From: Glaciozyma antarctica PI12
Lineage: Eukaryota > Basidiomycota > Microbotryomycetes > Kriegeriales > Camptobasidiaceae
Direction: 5' to 3'
DNA: 64,000 nt
Assembly: GCA_002917775.1 (NCBI GenBank)
Contig: KZ627151.1
Location: 322,607-386,606 of the forward strand
This document shows, piece by piece, positions 12,063 to 22,020 of this stretch; within the stretch, counting starts at the first letter, position 1, and each line of letters begins with the position of its first letter. The notes beneath the pieces were generated by a model that was not told where the DNA came from, did not search any database, and saw only the letters and a program-made list of their open reading frames with translations. The translations under genes and the position numbers were made by a program.

Positions 12063-12370
12063 CTTGTGAAGCGTTGGGGAGGAAGAAGCCCGCAGGGACC
12101 TCGCGTCGGAACGCGTTCCGCCCGATTTGTCGTTTTTGACTTTGTCAAGCTCCCTCCCCCTTGCTTTCGTGAAGAAGATAAACCGCTTAAGGGGTTGAGA
12201 AGCGGGAGAGGAGCTAGGAAATAACGAGCTGGACCGTGAGCTAATCGTGCGAACAGCGAAGCGAGGTAGCCTGAGTTTGGTCGCGGGGGACCTGGAACAC
12301 TGAGGGAGCAGCGCCTTTGCGAGAGGGAGACGCGAAAACTGCTTTATACATTGCGGTACCGATACCTCGC
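12063..12370. other. Short intergenic spacer between two minus-strand genes
   Basis: This 308-bp spacer holds the 3' end of the cyclase-family transcript and the promoter of the next minus-strand gene. Nothing gene-like is seen. Confidence 0.4.
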
Positions 12371-13781
12371 TCAGAAGATCGCGCTGGCGTTCCCCGTCGA
12401 GGCGCATCCTCCGAGGAGGGCAAGTGGGTTCGAAACGAAAAAGAAAGTGTACCTCTTCTTCTCCGCGCAGACGCGGCTGAGCTCTGCATGTGATCGTTAG
12501 CGCGCTCGCTAGATAGCTGGAGAAAGAACGCACCTTCGCAGTCGAAGAACTCGCCAATCGGTGAGCCATACATCCCGATGATGGTCGAGTGGAGGAAGAC
12601 CTCTCCCTCGGCAGGAGGCCAGGCTTCGAATGCAGGCTGCGGCGAGGAGCGGTTAGCGAGCATAAAGGGGAAGACGCAGAGGGAAGGAGTGAACCTGGTC
12701 GGACGCCACTGCCGCAAAGTGGTTCTCCCAAAGCCATTCCTGCATCGCCGCAGAGTTCTCGACGCCGGCGCTATCAAATCAGGGATCAGCGAGCATCGAG
12801 CAACAAGAAGAAAAGAGCCACGCGCAAATGCTCGTTCCCTCCAGCGCCCCAGTGATCTTTCTCCGCTTGCGAAGACGCATAGTACCTCTGCGTCCACCCG
12901 ACGCGCAAGATGAGGATGTCCCCGAGCTGGAACGTCGTGCCCTGGTACGCCGCGCAGGCCTTGATGTCGTCGAGCGAGATCGAATGCGTAGTGCACGGGT
13001 CGTACGGGAGAGCTTGGCCATCGCGAGTGTACCAGGAGACAAGGTCGAGGAAGACGCCGCGACCAGTGATTCCGTGCGCCGCCCAGTGGTGGATTCCGAG
13101 CTGGGGAGAGTCAGCTACATTGGATAAGAGCGGGAGGAACGGCTGACCTTGATATCGTCGGGGTTGATGGAGAGAGGGTCGGCGACTTCGAGCTCGCCAG
13201 CCTTGATGTTCTTCGCAGGAACTCCCTAATCTCGCGCCCGTCAGCTTCGCTCGTTCTCACCGGTCGAAGCAACGCACCTGGTAGAAGCAGCTACCCTTCA
13301 AGATCCCAAAGTGCCTCAACCCATCCCACTGCGTCCCTGCGAAACCCACCTCAGCTCCATCCTCGCTCCCACCATTCCTCACTCACCACTCTGCGAATTC
13401 ATATGAATCTCCTCGTCCCTCACCGGCGTCTCCAAGCCCCACTTCTCCATCACCGTAACCACAGGAGTCTTCCTATGAAAGCTAGGCTTGCTCGGAAACT
13501 GAACAGGGAGGTTAAGGCTAACGCTCCTTCCCTCCTCTACGAGTGCAGCGGCCTTTTTGACGACGGAAGGTTGGAGGAGATTTACAGTCCCGAGCTGATC
13601 CCCAGCGCCCCAGACGGACCAGGCGCAGGGGAGACCGTGCTTGACTGAATGGGCGGGGTTAACGCAAGGAACCCATGGAGAGGAGAGAGGACGCACGAGG
13701 GAGTTCCGAGAAGGCTGGGAGAGGCTTGGTGGGGTCGTACACCACGGTGGTGGCCCAGGGAAGCGCTTGAGGTGCTGTCAT
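12371..13781 (-). CDS. Cyclase-family protein (PF04199, kynurenine-formamidase-like hydrolase)
   Basis: Putative metal-dependent hydrolase of the cyclase superfamily; the substrate is unknown. The start MTAPQALPWATTVVYDPTKP is at 13779-13781, spliced to LKHGLPCAWSVWGAGDQLGT and VNLLQPSVVKKAAALVEEG, which match the family's N-terminal W-G-x-x-D-x-x-G-T-x-N-L block. Next come HFGILKGSCFYQG, VPAKNIKAGELEVADPLSIN, the metal-site-like GIHHWAAHGITGRGVFLDLV, ACAAYQGTTFQLGDILILRV, AGVENSAAMQEWLWENHFAA, and a C-terminal PAFEAWPPAEGEVFLHSTII, GMYGSPIGEFFDCEELSRVC, ending GGCASTGNASAIF at a TGA at 12371. About eight exons. Fungal members usually carry HH-x-A-x-x-G-I-x-G-R-G rather than the bacterial HxGTHxDxPxH, as here. 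Confidence 0.82.
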
Positions 13782-14129
13782 GCTGTAGTGGTGATAGTCT
13801 GAGAGAGAAGGGCGTCGGCAGGATTCTGGGGGAGCTGACCAAGTAGCGCGCGCGTTGAGGAGTACCCGAATGCCGGATTGTTGGGAAAGGGACGCGTTTG
13901 GTCGTCGAGCAGAGAGGTCAGGAAAGCAGCGCAAGACTGCAGACTAGGATGAAACACGTAGCGAAGCAGTTGCGAGACAAGTGGAGGAAGGAGAAAAGCG
14001 CGAAGGTCAAAAAGCGAACTTCCGTCGAGTCGCGTCCATCTCGCGATCCTCTTCACTCACAACGAGAACACCGTTCAGAAGTCGAATAGGCTCCTATAAT
14101 TCTACTCTACTTCCGACGACCGAGCCAGT
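13782..14129. other. Intergenic between cyclase-family gene and second dehydrogenase
   Basis: This 348-bp spacer between tandem minus-strand genes has no supported coding frame. It carries the promoter of the cyclase-family gene and the 3' end of the dehydrogenase transcript. Confidence 0.4.
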
Positions 14130-15522
14130 CTACTCCCCCTTCCCTCGCACGGCGTTCAGCGCGCCCTCTCCAGCGCGAATTCGCTGGACGTTCTGAATCA
14201 ACAGGTCGACGGCGCGAACATAGTATGTCTACTTCACATCAGCTACTGAAATAAGAAGGCGAGGAAGGAGAACGCACGGTAGATAACCCCGAGCAGTGAG
14301 GCGTAATGATGGTATTCGGCAGCGAGAAGAGAATGTGGTGATCTGGTAGCGGTTCGGGGTCGGTGACGCTGCTCGGCAAGGCATCAGCTTCATCACCATA
14401 AAAGACGAAGGAAGAACGAACTCCAGTGACGGATCCTCAAATCCTCAAACTCCCTGTAGCTCCCAGCTCCCACGTCCCCCTTCTCCGCCTGCAACGCCTT
14501 GACCAACTTCTCCTGATCAACCGTATCCCCCCTTCCAATATTCACAAACACCGCATCTCCTTTCATCGCTTTGAGCTCCTTCTCGCCCACAAACTTTTGC
14601 GTCGCAGCGCTCGAAGGAAGCGTGTTGACAACGACGTCGCACGCGGAGAAGAAGGCGAGTCGGGCGGCGGGGTCGGAGGAGTAGTACTTTGAGGGAAGAG
14701 AGCCGGTGTGGTCGCCGGTTCCAGGAACGATGTAGCCGCCGATAGGCTTGCGAAGCCCGTCGCGAGTGAGGGCGATAATGTTGGATCCGAAAGCGGCGCA
14801 GAGGCGTGCGGTCTCGGCACCGATATGGCCGTACCTGTGACTGAGGGTGAGCGGGGCTTGAAGGAGGGGGGAGGAGGACGTACCCGATGATTCCTACCGT
14901 CATGCCGCGCAGTTCCCTCACGAAATGCCCGCCCAGCTCGTCGTTCGCTCGCACCCAGCGCTTCTCCGTTGCGGCTTTAATGACCAGGGTGTGCAGCTTG
15001 TGGAAAAGCATCATCGCGGTAGCCACGACCTATTTATTGGACGTCAGCTCTGCTTCAGCGGCTGGAGGAGTTTAGGGACGCACATGCTCCGAAATGGTAG
15101 ATACATGAATCCCCGACGCGGACGCTAGTACGAGCTCTGACTCGTCTGGAATGCTCTGGTAGAAAGGAGTGCTGGTGATATGGCCGTACCCGGCCGAAAG
15201 AAGCTGGAAGAGCTTGAGTCGGGGCGTTTGGTCGAAAGAGGTGAGGTGGGGGGGAACTTGGAAGCCAAACAGCACGTCGGCTTCAGCGAAAGCTTCGGCG
15301 GAGGCGTAGACGGCGGTGGGAGATGGAGGGGCAAAGGCGGTGACGGGGTAGTAGTGGACAGTCTGTGGAACGAGTGAGTGAGGAGGAGAGTCACCGCGTG
15401 GGGGAGCTCACCTCGAACACGGCACGGAGATCGTCGAGGAGGGAGAGAGGCTCGATAGGCTGGAGGACCAGGAGAGTCTTTAGAGAGGCCTTGCCGTCCG
15501 CCTTGAAGTAGATTTGAGTCAT
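14130..15522 (-). CDS. D-isomer-specific 2-hydroxyacid dehydrogenase, second family member
   Basis: NAD(P)-linked 2-hydroxyacid dehydrogenase fold; substrate unknown. MTQIYFKADGKASLKTLLVL starts at 15522; the next exons read ADVLFGFQVPPHLTSFDQTP, LFQLLSAGYGHITSTPFYQS and ASGIHVSTISEHV. Helix-capping region VATAMMLFHKLHTLVIKAAT precedes the Rossmann motif GMTVGIIGYGHIGAETARL (G-x-G-x-x-G). The catalytic Arg is in VNIGRGDTVDQ, Glu in DVTDPEPLP after an intron whose donor is an unusual gtttgag, and His in TIITPHCSG. It ends NAVRGKGE at a TAG at 14130-14132. Upstream in-frame methionines exist, but the chosen one leaves a sensible 104-bp promoter to BET1. Seven or more exons; apparently intact. 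Confidence 0.82.
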
Positions 15523-15626
15523 CAGGACGGGAGCAAAGCGAGTGGTCGAAGAGAGAGCGGGGTAGGCAAGTTGTCCGAACGTCGAACCCTGCGCCCCGCC
15601 AACTCCCTCCCAACGAGCACAAAGCG
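15523..15626. promoter_or_regulatory. Divergent promoter, dehydrogenase / BET1
   Basis: Only 104 bp separate the two start codons, so this is a shared bidirectional promoter plus both leaders. No specific element is recognised. Confidence 0.45.
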
Positions 15627-16155
15627 ATGTCGTAAGTTCAGGAACCATACGAGCTAGCTGTTTGCTCACCCTCGTGCGCCACAACCAGCTGGGCCCGCGG
15701 GAAGAGCTCCGCCGCCGCCTCACAGGAAACGGATTTGGAATCGCAGAACGAGAACCACCTCAACGAGCTGCACTCCAAGCTCAAGGCATTGCGCGGGGTG
15801 AGTAGGAGTCGGTTCGGCGTCGAAGCCGGAGCTGCTGGTGGTGGTGTGGAGGGGAAGGAGCTGACGCCTTGCTCTCCGTGCGCAGGTCACGACTGACATT
15901 TACCACGACTCTGTGAGCCAGAACGCTCTGCTGGATAACACCGTACGTTTGCTCTCCCCTCTGTTCCAGCTCCAGCAATCGCTGACCCATCGCCGCTCGC
16001 AGAGCAACTCGTTCGACCAGTTCAAGACCTCCCTCGGCAACACCTCGACCAGGTTCGCGCGGTCGGTTCAGAGCGGGACTGGGCATGCGCGAATGCAGCT
16101 GGGGGTGGTGTGCGGGATTGTCGGCCTGTTCTTACTGTACAAGGTGGCGTTCTGA
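15627..16155 (+). CDS. BET1: Bet1-type SNARE (ER-Golgi transport)
   Basis: Small C-tail-anchored SNARE acting in ER-to-Golgi vesicle fusion. Exons are 15627-15631, 15689-15797, 15886-15942 and 16003-16155. The first coding exon is only 5 nt (ATGTC), and its joining gives MSWARGKSSAAASQETDLES then QNENHLNELHSKLKALRGVT in frame. The SNARE helix continues TDIYHDSVSQNALLDNTSNS with the zero-layer Gln in SQNALL, matching human Bet1 TQNKLL. The single C-terminal membrane anchor is LGVVCGIVGLFLLYKVAF, directly before the TGA. Length is 107 residues, as expected. The related Sft1 is the main alternative; the overall pattern favours Bet1/Sft1 family without separating them fully. Confidence 0.82.
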
Positions 16156-16373
16156 GGCGCGAGGGAGCAGCAGCAGGTCGCGTGGATAAAGGGGTTGCTG
16201 TACGGATTGTAATGCGGACACTATGCAGGGCAGCTGGGCTGGATGTCGAGGTGTTCAGGCTCAGGAGAGAGTGTCGCCTTGCATAGGAGCTGACCTCTGC
16301 GGTGCGGCTCCAAGCTCCAAGCTCCACCTCAAGGTGCGTCTTTGCTTCTACTCCTCTTGCTCTCTCCCCCTCG
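16156..16373. other. Intergenic, BET1 to RWDD2-like gene
   Basis: This 218-bp spacer between same-strand genes includes a possible 5' intron donor (gtgcgtctttgc at 16335) of the next gene's leader. No other feature is seen. Confidence 0.35.
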
Positions 16374-17576
16374 ATGCCTTCAACGCCCTCTCTCCCGTTC
16401 GAACTGGAGCAACTCCTCTTTACGCAGCTATCGACGCTGGAACTCTGCGAATCGCTCTTCCCCCTCACCAACGAGCTCACCCTCTCCCCCTCGACCGCGC
16501 TCCTCCTCCCCTCCCTCCACCCACTCACGACCCTCCACCTCCCTCCCTCCCTTTCCTTCACCCTCCTCCTCTCCCTCCCTCCACCGCCCGACGAACCGCA
16601 CTACGAAATCTCCCTCAGCATCACTCTCCCCCTCTCCTCCCCACCAGCACCTCTTCTCACACTGCATCAACCGCCTTGGCTCTCCCGCGCAGCCCATACT
16701 GAACTCTCTGAGGCCTTGGCGGCTTCCACGATGGAAGGGATGGAGGGGACGGAGCTAGTACTGGAAGCGGTGGAATGGTTGAGGGAGAAGGCGCCGGCGT
16801 ACTTCCCCCTGCTCGAGGTCGAAGCAGCGACGTCGTATGACTAGGATCACGTGCGGACCCCCCCGCCAAACGCCCCACAAAAAAATCCCTCAGCATCACT
16901 CTCCCCCTACCAGCACCTCTTCTCACACTGCATCAACCGCCTTGGCTCTCCCGCGCAGCCCATACTGAACTCTCTGAGGCCTTGGCGGCTTCCACGATGG
17001 AAGGGATGGAGGGGACGGAGCTAGTACTGGAAGCGGTGGAATGGTTGAGGGAGAAGGCGCCGGCGTACTTCCCCCTGCTCGAGGTCGAAGCCGCGACGGT
17101 GGAGGACGAGGAGCTCGTGCGGGCATGGTACTGGTTTCCCTCGCTTTCAACAAGGCAGAAGCGGGATGACATCGTGAATTGGGCGCCAGAGTTTGGGATA
17201 ACGGGCTTCGTGCTGGCGGGTACGTTTGCTTGCCCCTGCTGGAGGCGGTGGGCTCTGACCTTGTGAATGATCAGGCAAACCGGCGCTGCTGTGCCTCGAG
17301 GGAACGCCTGGGCGGATAGACGCCTACATGGCCGACATCAAGTCCGTCTCGTGGGCCGACATTCCTTCGTTTCAGAAGAAGGTGTCGGAGAGACATAGGG
17401 AGACGTTGGCGGGACCGGAGGAGCGAGTCTTTGGGGGAATGGAGGAGATTACGCATCTTGTGGGGAAGGGCGGAGCGAGAGGGAATAGAGGGGAGATGGG
17501 GGATGTGAGGGACTGGCTGGGAGCGAGGGGGTTGAGAGACGCATTCGGTGTTGTTGTGGGAGGTGGAACGTTTTGA
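16374..17576 (+). CDS. RWD domain-containing protein, RWDD2-like, interrupted by a tandem duplication
   Basis: Homologue of animal RWDD2: an N-terminal RWD domain followed by a Prp3-C-terminal/DUF1115-like domain. The start at 16374 gives MPSTPSLPFELEQLLFTQLS, then LELCESLFPLTNELTL and the RWD core EISLSITLPLSSPPAPLLTL. The frame then reaches a stop (TAG at 16842-16844) inside an extra block. A second copy of the same 213-222 bp (16886-17098) continues the gene correctly: VEDEELVRAWYWFPSLSTRQ, KRDDIVNWAPEFGITGFVLA, GKPALLCLEGTPGRIDAYMA, matching the human V-T-G-F-x-x-x-G-K-P-G-I-I-C-V-E-G block, ending VVVGGGTF at 17576. One intron lies at 17220-17274. Dropping one repeat copy would give a normal single gene, so either the assembly is wrong or the gene is broken by a recent duplication. 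Confidence 0.8.
16611..16832 (+). repeat. Tandem duplication, copy 1 (222 bp)
   Basis: Coding block of the RWDD2-like gene from tccctcagcatcactc to gaagcagcgacg. It contains the 9-base segment ctcctcccc (near 16633-16641) that copy 2 lacks. It is followed by a 53-bp spacer carrying an in-frame stop. Confidence 0.9.
16886..17098 (+). repeat. Tandem duplication, copy 2 (213 bp)
   Basis: Near-perfect copy of 16611-16832: one 9-base in-frame deletion and one A-to-C change near the end. The spacer before it (from about 16855) resembles, in degraded form, the sequence preceding copy 1 (a cccgccaaacgccccac stretch versus cccgacgaaccgcactac), as expected from poor-quality read ends at a false join. 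Confidence 0.9.
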
Positions 17577-17880
17577 TGGACGGCGAGGGACCCGAGGGTG
17601 CGTGCCAGTCTGCTTCTGGGTCGGCGTTGTAGCTTGCTCGTCTGCTTCGGAGCTAACGCTTCTCCACTGCATCGACTGCGAGAAGAAATCTCGCGATTCT
17701 CGCTGGCCGCGACTTCACGCTTGCTCGCTCACTGCTTGGCAACGGAAGATTCTAGCTCAGAAGCAGGCACGCGAGCAGAGGGAGAACCAGCGAACTGTCA
17801 CGCGCGACATTTGGATTGCGAAAGGGGATGCGATGCGATAGACAAGGGCGGATAGGGAGGCTTGAAGCTCTCGGGTACTT
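17577..17880. terminator. Convergent 3' region
   Basis: Convergent 304-bp spacer between the RWDD2-like gene and the MYND gene; must contain both transcript ends. Nothing else seen. Confidence 0.35.
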
Positions 17881-19137
17881 TCAGTCAAGCCTACGCAAGA
17901 TATCAGCAAGCAAATAAAAGGTTGTGGAGGAATACTCACTCGAGCTCCTCGAAGGTCTTCTCCAGGGCCGGTTCGTCCGCGGGACCCTTGCTCTTGCTCT
18001 TCTTCTTCTTGTTCTTCTTATTCTTCAGCGCAGAAGCGGGCTCGGCAACGACTTCTGCGGGTGCAGACGAGGTCAGATACCTGCGCCACGACGTGAGGAT
18101 AGCGACGCACCAGGTTTCTCCTCGACCTTCGCAACAGGCTTCCTCTGCGACAAAAGCTTGGCCTGACGACTCCTCGCCGAGGCATCTCTCAAGAGCGTCG
18201 ACCACGACTTGACCGGTCCACCAAGGTTGCGCTGCGAATCCGCAACATCAGCTCCTCGTTCCTCCCTCCCTCCTCGCCCTACGCACCTTCAGGATCCCAA
18301 CCCAATCCTCCTCCATCGGCAGCGCCGGATCAAGCTCAAACGGCACCGGCATTAGACCCACGCTCCACTGATCGACCTTAGTCCCCGCATCCGCCGCCGC
18401 AAACTTCCTACAGATGAGCAGCCCGCACCGGACGTCACTCTTCGGCCTGGACGAGCACCCATGCTTCTTGTCCAACCCCTCCTGCGTGATCCCCTCGAGA
18501 AACTGTGGGTCCTTCCCACCCTGACTGTAGTACAGCATCGCGCCCTCGGCATGCGTGATCAAGCCCGCGTCGAAGAGGACGAACTGGTGTCGGGGGATCT
18601 TGACGTTGGGGAAGAACTGGAATTGGACGTGGGCGATGTGCGTGTGGTGAAGGAGGGGAGGGGGAGTGGAATTGAAGCGGTAGGCGGAGTGCATGGCGAT
18701 GAGGAGTTCGGCGGTGATGGATTCGACGAAGGGGCCGAGGAGGGCGAAGGCTTCGGCGACGCGGGGCTTGGAGAGGGCTGCGAGGGGGCTATAGGAAGAG
18801 TGGGAGGTGGGAGGTGGCTGACCAAACTCTTCGACGGTCGTGGCGACCTTCATTCCGCGTCGGCAGTCGACCTGGGAGGGATCAGAGGAAGTCGAGCGGA
18901 AGGGAAGAGGAGGGCACACCTTATGGCGCTTCCAGTCGGCGCGTTCTGTCAATCACACGTTGATCAGTCCCTTGTGAGCGATGGTATAGCACTGGACGAC
19001 GTACGGCAGGTAGCGTTACAGTACCACACGATCCCACACGTGCTGCACTTCAAAAGACCGTACGGAGCGAGTGCTGGCTCACCTGTCCCGCAAGTGGCGC
19101 AGGACAAGTACCCCACTGGAGCGATCTTCGGAGTCAT
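17881..19137 (-). CDS. MYND-type zinc finger protein
   Basis: Predicted zinc-binding adaptor protein of unknown role. It starts MTPKIAPVGYLSCATCGTGE at 19135-19137. The finger has the MYND spacing: C-x2-C in LSCATC, C-x2-C in LKCSTC, Y-C-x3-C in WYCNATC, and after an intron the H-x3-C of RADWKRHKVDCRRG. The body reads VATTVEEFGALSKPRVAEAF, VESITAELLIAMHSAYRFNS, HVQFQFFPNVKIPRHQFVLF, DAGLITHAEGAMLYYSQGGK and QWSVGLMPVPFELDPALPME, a pattern seen in fungal MYND proteins of about 300-350 residues. The tail is Lys-rich (KNKKNKKKKSKSKG) and then acidic. The apparent TGA at 17936 overlaps a strong donor (gtgagtatt), and splicing to a downstream ttgcgtag acceptor ends the protein LELD at 17881; transcript data would decide. 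Confidence 0.75.
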
Positions 19138-19246
19138 AGAAGCAGAGGATCCGATCCAAGTTGTGGTGAGGTGAGGAGAGGAGGAAGAGGAACGCGACGC
19201 GATTCCTCCGTCGTGACTTGGCCTCCGACCACACCGATTGCACACG
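19138..19246. promoter_or_regulatory. Divergent promoter, MYND gene / RAD17
   Basis: 109 bp between two divergent start codons; shared bidirectional promoter by position. Confidence 0.4.
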
Positions 19247-21852
19247 ATGGCGCCCAAGAAGGCAGAGCCACGACCTGCTAAGAAGCCCAAATCTACCAAC
19301 CTCAAGCCGCTGAACACGCAGGTGAGAGCTCCCCGCTTGCGCCACAGCCAAACCCGAGCTCACGCGCCAATCCTCCTCCCCAGCCCCAGTTCAGCATCTC
19401 ATCCTTCCTCCCCAAACTCACAGTCAGCGCACCAAGTCCCGATCGCTCGAACAGGACTACGCCAAGCTCGACGCTGGCGGAGAAGGACGTCAAGGGCAAG
19501 GCGAAGGTGGTGGAGAGAGGTGAGGCGGGGTCTTTCGCGACTGGGAGCGGAGGTACTAATGAGCTTGGAGCAGCTGTGGGAGTGCAAGAAGACCCAGGAC
19601 TATGGGTGGACCGCTTTGGACCTGCGAACAGGGTGCGTCGTGAGCTGGTTCGGAAGGGATGGACCAGCTAACCAGGGGCGCAGGACGAGCTCGGAGTGCA
19701 CGCGAAGAAGGTCACAGACGTGTTCAACTGGCTCCAGGAAGCGTACAATCCCAAGTTGGCCAAGTATCGACGTCTGCTCGTACTTTCTGGGCCGTCTGGA
19801 GCTGCGAAGACGACCACGCTGCGCGTTCTCGCCGACGAGCTCGATGTCGAGATTCTCGAGTACCGCAACGGCAGTAATCTCACGTTCGCAGTGGACGACA
19901 GTGAGCTTTGTCTCTCTAGCTCCTTGATGAGTGCCAGCTTCTGATTTTGAGCGCAGGCCGCGAGTCCATGGTCCACCAATTCACCAACTTTCTCTCTCGA
20001 GCCGGCATGGCCCCAGCCCTCTCTCTCGGTCCCGATCCCGACCTCCCTCCCACCGCATCCTCCTCCTCATCGACTCCCTTTGCTCCTCTCCCCTCAACCC
20101 GATCCAAGCGACTCATCCTCCTCGAAGACCTCCCCAACACTTCGCACTACCCGACCAAGCTCGCTCTCCAGTCCGCCCTCATGCAATACCTCGCTTCGCC
20201 GCGAGTTACTTGCCCGCTTGTGGTGATTGTTAGCGAGGCGCTTTCGAGGCCCGGAGTGGGAATGGAGGCGGAGAGTACGGGCGGAGGAGGAGGGCGGGAG
20301 GACAGCGTTGATTCGAGGAGCGTGTGCGGAGTCGAGGTGCTGCATTCGCCTGAATGCAGGGAGATTTCGTGAGTCTTTTCTCTGCGCGCAGAGATCTTCG
20401 CTCAGTCTGGGTCTCGCAGTTTCAATCCCATCGCAGTCACGATTATGAAGAAGGCACTCTCCAAAGTCCTCGACCGAATCTACTCCTCCTCGTCCTCGTC
20501 GCCATTCCCCGCCTCATCTCGACCATCCGAAAAAGCTCTCGAGCTCATCATCGCCCACTCGAACGGCGACATTCGGTCTGCGCTCATGAGCCTTCAGTTC
20601 CTGTCGAGCAATCCCGAGCTGGCGGGGGTGACGAGCTTAGCGGGGGGAGAGGTAAAGAAGGGGAGGAAGAGGAAGAGCGATGGGAGCGAGGTGAAAGGGG
20701 CTAGCGAGGCGCAGGTCAAGAAACTGTGAGTTCGTTTCGCCGTTGCTGAGCGAGATCGCAACTGACGACCTCGCGAGATCAGGCTTCAGTTCGTCACGGC
20801 CAGGGAGAGCTCGCTTTTCATCTTCCACGCTCTCGGCAAGGTGCTCTACTCGAAACGTGCGTTTTCGCCTCCTCGTCCTCCCCTTCCTGGCCGCTGAGCT
20901 TCGATCGAACTGCAGGCTGGGGGCAGAACGAAGCCGACGACAAGAAGGACCTCAACCGTCCCAGCATCGCTCCGAACAAGCCCTGTGACAAGCTTCCTAA
21001 ACATCTTCGCGAGGATTGGACCCGCCTTCCCTCGAAAGTCAACCCAGACGTGCGTTCCGTCTCGCTCCCGGCCCTCGCTCCGCACTGACGATGTCCTCAG
21101 GTCCTCTTCGCCGAAGCTCCTATCGACTCTGACGTCTTCCTCTCGTACATTCACCACAACTACACGCCCTTCACCAACACGATCGAAGAATGCTCCTCCA
21201 TCATCGACGGCATGAGTCTCGCCGATTCGCTCATGCGAATGGAAGGCGACGACTGGCTCCGCCGCGCTCCTCTCACCTCCCAATACTCCTTCAACGTCTC
21301 CGTCCGCTCCACCCTCCTCTGCCTTCCCTCCCCTGTTCCGCATCGGAAACATGTGTTGAGGAAAGCGGATCTGTGGGAGAGGTTGAGGGAGGAGAGGGCG
21401 AATGAGGAAGGGATCGAGGAGATGGGGAGAAGAAGGGAGGGGTGGGCAGTCGTACCGCCTTTCGAGGGAGGGGGTGGAGGGGGACAGAGGAGTAGGAGGA
21501 GTCTGGGGACCGAGGTGGTGCCTTGGGTCGGGGCGATCGAGAGGGGGAGGAGAGGGGGGAGAGGTGAGTCGCTTCACTTTTTCTGGGGAGGGATGGGAGC
21601 TGATATGGAGCAGGGGCGAGGAGCTTTGCTGAGGAGTTGGCGACGTTCCCGCCGGTACCGGGGAGGGGAGCGCAGGAGATTACGGGGGAGGCGCTGGGGG
21701 AGAAGGAGGTCGAGGATTACGAGATGGAGGGGCAGGAGGAGGAGAAAGCGGGGAGCAGTGATGCCGAGATGGAGGTCGAGGAGGAGGAGAACGTGGGAGA
21801 CGAAGCGGAGCAGTTGTACGATCCTGAGGACGACATCGTCGATTCCGATTAG
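19247..21852 (+). CDS. RAD17: DNA damage checkpoint clamp loader Rad17 (Rad24 in budding yeast)
   Basis: AAA+ ATPase that, with Rfc2-5, loads the 9-1-1 clamp at DNA damage. It starts MAPKKAEPRPAKKPKSTNLK with a PCNA/clamp-type stretch PQFSISSFLPKL, then LWVDRFGPANRDELGVHAKK (the family's P-x-x-x-x-E-L-A-V-H-x-x-K-V block). Walker A is VLSGPSGAAKTTTLRVLADE, Walker B RLILLEDLPN. Next come SNGDIRSALMSLQFLS, the domain-III stretch SSLFIFHALGKVLYSKR, and VLFAEAPIDSDVFLSYIHHN. The C-terminus is strongly acidic (DEAEQLYDPEDDIVDSD), as in other Rad17 proteins, and stops at 21850-21852. About nine exons. A Gly/Arg-rich insertion near residue 560 is not typical but is in frame. Confidence 0.9.
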
Positions 21853-22020
21853 GGTTGCATTGTCATGGGCTTTGCTTGCTCCGTTCGACGGTTCGCTAGG
21901 GTATCTATGGGTGGGTATCTTGCTATGCCTGTGCGCGCGGGATGAGCGGGTGTCGCGGAGAGGAGGGAGAGATGCTCACTGAGTCTAACTGCGTTCCTTC
22001 TCGATCCGCTCCCTCGCTGC
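21853..22020. terminator. Convergent 3' region RAD17 / mannosyltransferase
   Basis: This 168-bp convergent spacer must hold both transcript ends. No other signal is seen. Confidence 0.35.

Noticed and set aside
16857-16885. Spacer between the tandem copies as a mobile-element footprint
   Set aside because: It is better explained as a degraded version of the sequence preceding copy 1; there is no target-site duplication.
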